A DNA stretch of 64,000 nucleotides from the NCBI RefSeq assembly GCF_042682545.1, contig NZ_JBHUHQ010000009.1. The stretch is one strand, 5' to 3'. This DNA is from Ornithinibacillus salinisoli (GTDB lineage: Bacteria; Bacillota; Bacilli; Bacillales; Amphibacillaceae). Positions within the stretch are counted from its first letter, which is position 1; each line of letters opens with the position of its first letter. This document shows, one piece after another, positions 62,236 through 64,000 of the stretch. The notes below the pieces were generated by a model. It made no database searches, was not told the origin of the DNA, and saw nothing but the letters and a program-made list of their open reading frames with translations. A program made the translations under genes and the position numbers.

Positions 62236-63021
62236 TTATAGTTTATATATATCAGGGCGACGATCACTGAATATAGGAATCGTTTTTCGTACTTTTTCCA
62301 CTTGATCTATATCAATTTCTCCGTAAAGGATTGTCTCTTCATTATCTGCTTCACAAATTATCTCACCCCATGGACCTACAATAATAGAGTGTCCACCAAA
62401 TTCGTTATTAGGATCGGATCCAACGCGGTTACAAGCAACAACAAAGCATTGATTCTCAATCGCTCTACTAATCAATAATGCTCGCCAGTGGTCAATACGA
62501 GGTTTCGGCCATTCCGCAACAACATATAATATTTTAGTGTTTTCAAGCATATGAGTACGAATCCATTCGGGAAAGCGAATATCATAACAAATAACACCGG
62601 CACTAAAATGCTCTTCTAATTCAAAAAGTCCATTTTCATGTCCTTCAACCAAGTGCTTTTCCTCATCCATTAAGCGAAATAGATGTGCTTTACTATACTC
62701 TTTTACCAATTCCCCATTACGGTTCACAATGAATAGCGTATTTGTCACATTTGAGTCTGGTAGCTTTTTAGCAACCGAACCTGCCACAATATTTACATTA
62801 TATTTTTTGGCGAGATTACTAATGAATGCAAACGAATCCTTCCCATTCTCGTCAGCAATTTCATCCAATCGTGTCAAATCATAGCCGGTGGTCCATAATT
62901 CTGGAAGAACAACAGTGTCGACTTGATTCAGGTTAGTGAACAACTTTTCAACGTGTCTATAATTTTCCGTGGGACTTCCAAAAGTAATATCAATTTGTAA
63001 CAAGGCTATTTTCAATCCCAT
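62236..63021 (-). CDS. mtnU: Carbon-nitrogen hydrolase (omega-amidase, MtnU/YkrU-like)
   Basis: 261 residues, nitrilase fold. Catalytic triad Glu in VLPELWTTGYD, Lys in EYSKAHLFRL and Cys in GVICYDIRFPEW. This type removes the amide from alpha-ketoglutaramate or from the methionine-salvage keto acid amide. The AGGAGGGATAAT is at the end of the upstream gldA-like gene, and the two form an operon. The substrate is inferred. Confidence 0.82.
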   Translation of the reverse strand: MGLKIALLQIDITFGSPTENYRHVEKLFTNLNQVDTVVLPELWTTGYDLTRLDEIADENGKDSFAFISNLAKKYNVNIVAGSVAKKLPDSNVTNTLFIVNRNGELVKEYSKAHLFRLMDEEKHLVEGHENGLFELEEHFSAGVICYDIRFPEWIRTHMLENTKILYVVAEWPKPRIDHWRALLISRAIENQCFVVACNRVGSDPNNEFGGHSIIVGPWGEIICEADNEETILYGEIDIDQVEKVRKTIPIFSDRRPDIYKL

Positions 63022-63022
63022 A

Positions 63023-64000
63023 TTATCCCTCCTTGGCTAAGCGTTTTTTCGTTACATGCTCTTCCAATAATTGCATTGCTTGGGTTAATTCGCTAGCATT
63101 CGAGACTCCCATCAAATGTATGGATTCCCCGGATTTAGTGGAGGCATTTGCGATCAGTTGAATGGTTTTATCCGTATTTTCCGTAATACCTAATTCCGAA
63201 AGCGAAGTTGGTAATGCTAGTTCATGATAGTATGGCAATAGAAAATCGATTTCATTAAATCGATTTTCTAAAGCGATCTGAACTAATACACCATATGCTA
63301 CTTTTTCCCCGTGCATGTATACATGTGTTTCTGGAATCGTTGTTATTCCATTATGAATAGAATGTGCTCCGGCTATTCTGCCATATTTATCACCATAACT
63401 ACCAACCATCCCACCTGACATAATGATGGTTTCGATTACTCGAACAAATGAAGGAGTAACTTGCTTCGCCTTCATTGCAGTAATTGCCACGGTTCCCTCT
63501 TCTAATAGTACATCACGACATAGTTTAGCTGCGTGAATGGCAATCTCAACTGCGATAGGTTTTGGTGTCATATGACGCGTTAGGACATCTGCCTCATACC
63601 ATTTGGCGATCGTATCTCCAATCCCAGCTCGCATAAATGCAACGGGTGAATCAATCAAGATGTCTGGTTCAACAAGAACCATAAATGTGCTATAGGAAAA
63701 AACATCATACGTTAAAAAGTTTCCTTTCTGATCATAGAAAACACTTAATGGCGTCCATGCGGCACAGTTAGAAGCTAATGTTGGTACTAGGATAACTGGT
63801 AAGTTAACAGTGTTTCCAACCGCTTTCGCAATATCCATTATTTTTCCACCACCAACTGCTAAAACAAAATCTGCACCATGATCAGTAGTAAATTCACTTA
63901 CTCGTTGTACCTCCTCATAGGTGCACTCTCCGTCATAAAGTACATTCATTACGGGTATATCAAAATGAGGAAAATAGGACTTAGCAGCTTCCCATGATTT
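63023..64000 (-). CDS. Iron-containing alcohol/glycerol dehydrogenase family protein (5' end outside window)
   Basis: The frame is still open at base 64000, so the N-terminal part is missing. Seen: GGGKIMDIAKAVGNTVNLPV (nucleotide-binding), VPTLASNCAAWTPLSVFYDQ, GIGDTIAKWYEADVLTRH (metal Asp), AGAHSIHNGI and HGEKVAYGVLVQ (metal His). These are GldA-type motifs. The substrate is not clear; glycerol or a related polyol is likely. It lies one base before mtnU on the same strand. Confidence 0.83.
   Translation of the reverse strand, partial: KSWEAAKSYFPHFDIPVMNVLYDGECTYEEVQRVSEFTTDHGADFVLAVGGGKIMDIAKAVGNTVNLPVILVPTLASNCAAWTPLSVFYDQKGNFLTYDVFSYSTFMVLVEPDILIDSPVAFMRAGIGDTIAKWYEADVLTRHMTPKPIAVEIAIHAAKLCRDVLLEEGTVAITAMKAKQVTPSFVRVIETIIMSGGMVGSYGDKYGRIAGAHSIHNGITTIPETHVYMHGEKVAYGVLVQIALENRFNEIDFLLPYYHELALPTSLSELGITENTDKTIQLIANASTKSGESIHLMGVSNASELTQAMQLLEEHVTKKRLAKEG

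Noticed and set aside
1..64000. CRISPR array, prophage or complete insertion sequence
   Set aside because: No regularly spaced repeats, phage structural genes or transposase-like frames were seen anywhere in the window.

Overview
The window looks like chromosomal DNA of a low-GC, endospore-forming member of the Bacillaceae, of an Oceanobacillus/Virgibacillus-like type. The reasons are two H-type small acid-soluble spore proteins, a gerP-like germination cluster, Spx, YpjP, a B. subtilis app-like peptide permease order, strong GGAGG ribosome sites with many TTG/GTG starts, and the GC-rich palindromic dispersed repeats typical of this family. I see no rRNA, tRNA, CRISPR array, transposase or phage structural gene. 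There is one ambiguous base, at 2348.

Layout. 1-3.4 kb: a truncated PstS with a candidate PhoP box, YpjP, a dispersed repeat, two SspH genes and a small basic protein. 3.5-9.1 kb: two GltS-like symporters either side of a CNNM/CBS protein, then an acyltransferase with a zinc ribbon. 9.1-17.3 kb: a nickel/cobalt ECF transporter (CbiM, NikL-like, NikK-like and CbiQ, with CbiO apart), a gerP-like spore cluster lying between its parts, and a ureohydrolase that I read as a candidate nickel-dependent guanidine hydrolase. 17.4-22.4 kb: HMG-CoA lyase and a crr-antiterminator-GlcNAc PTS operon with a promoter, RAT site and leader terminator. 22.6-26.1 kb: a sigma factor followed by a BtrH/C39-like protein, a VOC protein and two GyrI-like binding proteins. 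26.3-34.8 kb: an app-type peptide permease, then a lipid-anchored or exported protein with a two-component pair. 35-41.8 kb: a second dispersed repeat, a DeoR regulator, PdxA2, a tripartite tricarboxylate transporter and a frameshifted AEC permease. 42-48 kb: a transglutaminase lipoprotein, an MBL hydrolase, a PgsA-like enzyme, a methyltransferase and a PadR/membrane-protein pair with triple operators. 48.2-51.9 kb: the fruRKA operon with a readable promoter, cre and FruR-type repeats. 52-59.4 kb: Spx, an ECF sigma factor with a VOC protein, DUF202, an ArsR/AHSA1-PDZ pair, a gene interrupted by an in-frame amber codon, an oxidoreductase and a phosphoesterase. 59.4-64 kb: a third repeat copy, a 45-codon ORF in a folded transcript, a two-terminator leader in front of an ABC-F ATPase, an omega-amidase and a truncated GldA-like dehydrogenase.

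Most promising leads. (1) The guanidine-hydrolase candidate beside a nickel transporter. (2) The ABC-F leader, with a small ORF, a three-way-junction fold, two terminators and mutually exclusive stems. (3) The sigma factor/ligand-binding cluster. Smaller regulatory circuits (GlcNAc RAT, fru promoter/cre, PadR triple operator, ArsR operator) can be read directly from the DNA. All functional calls come from reading motifs by eye; no database search was run.
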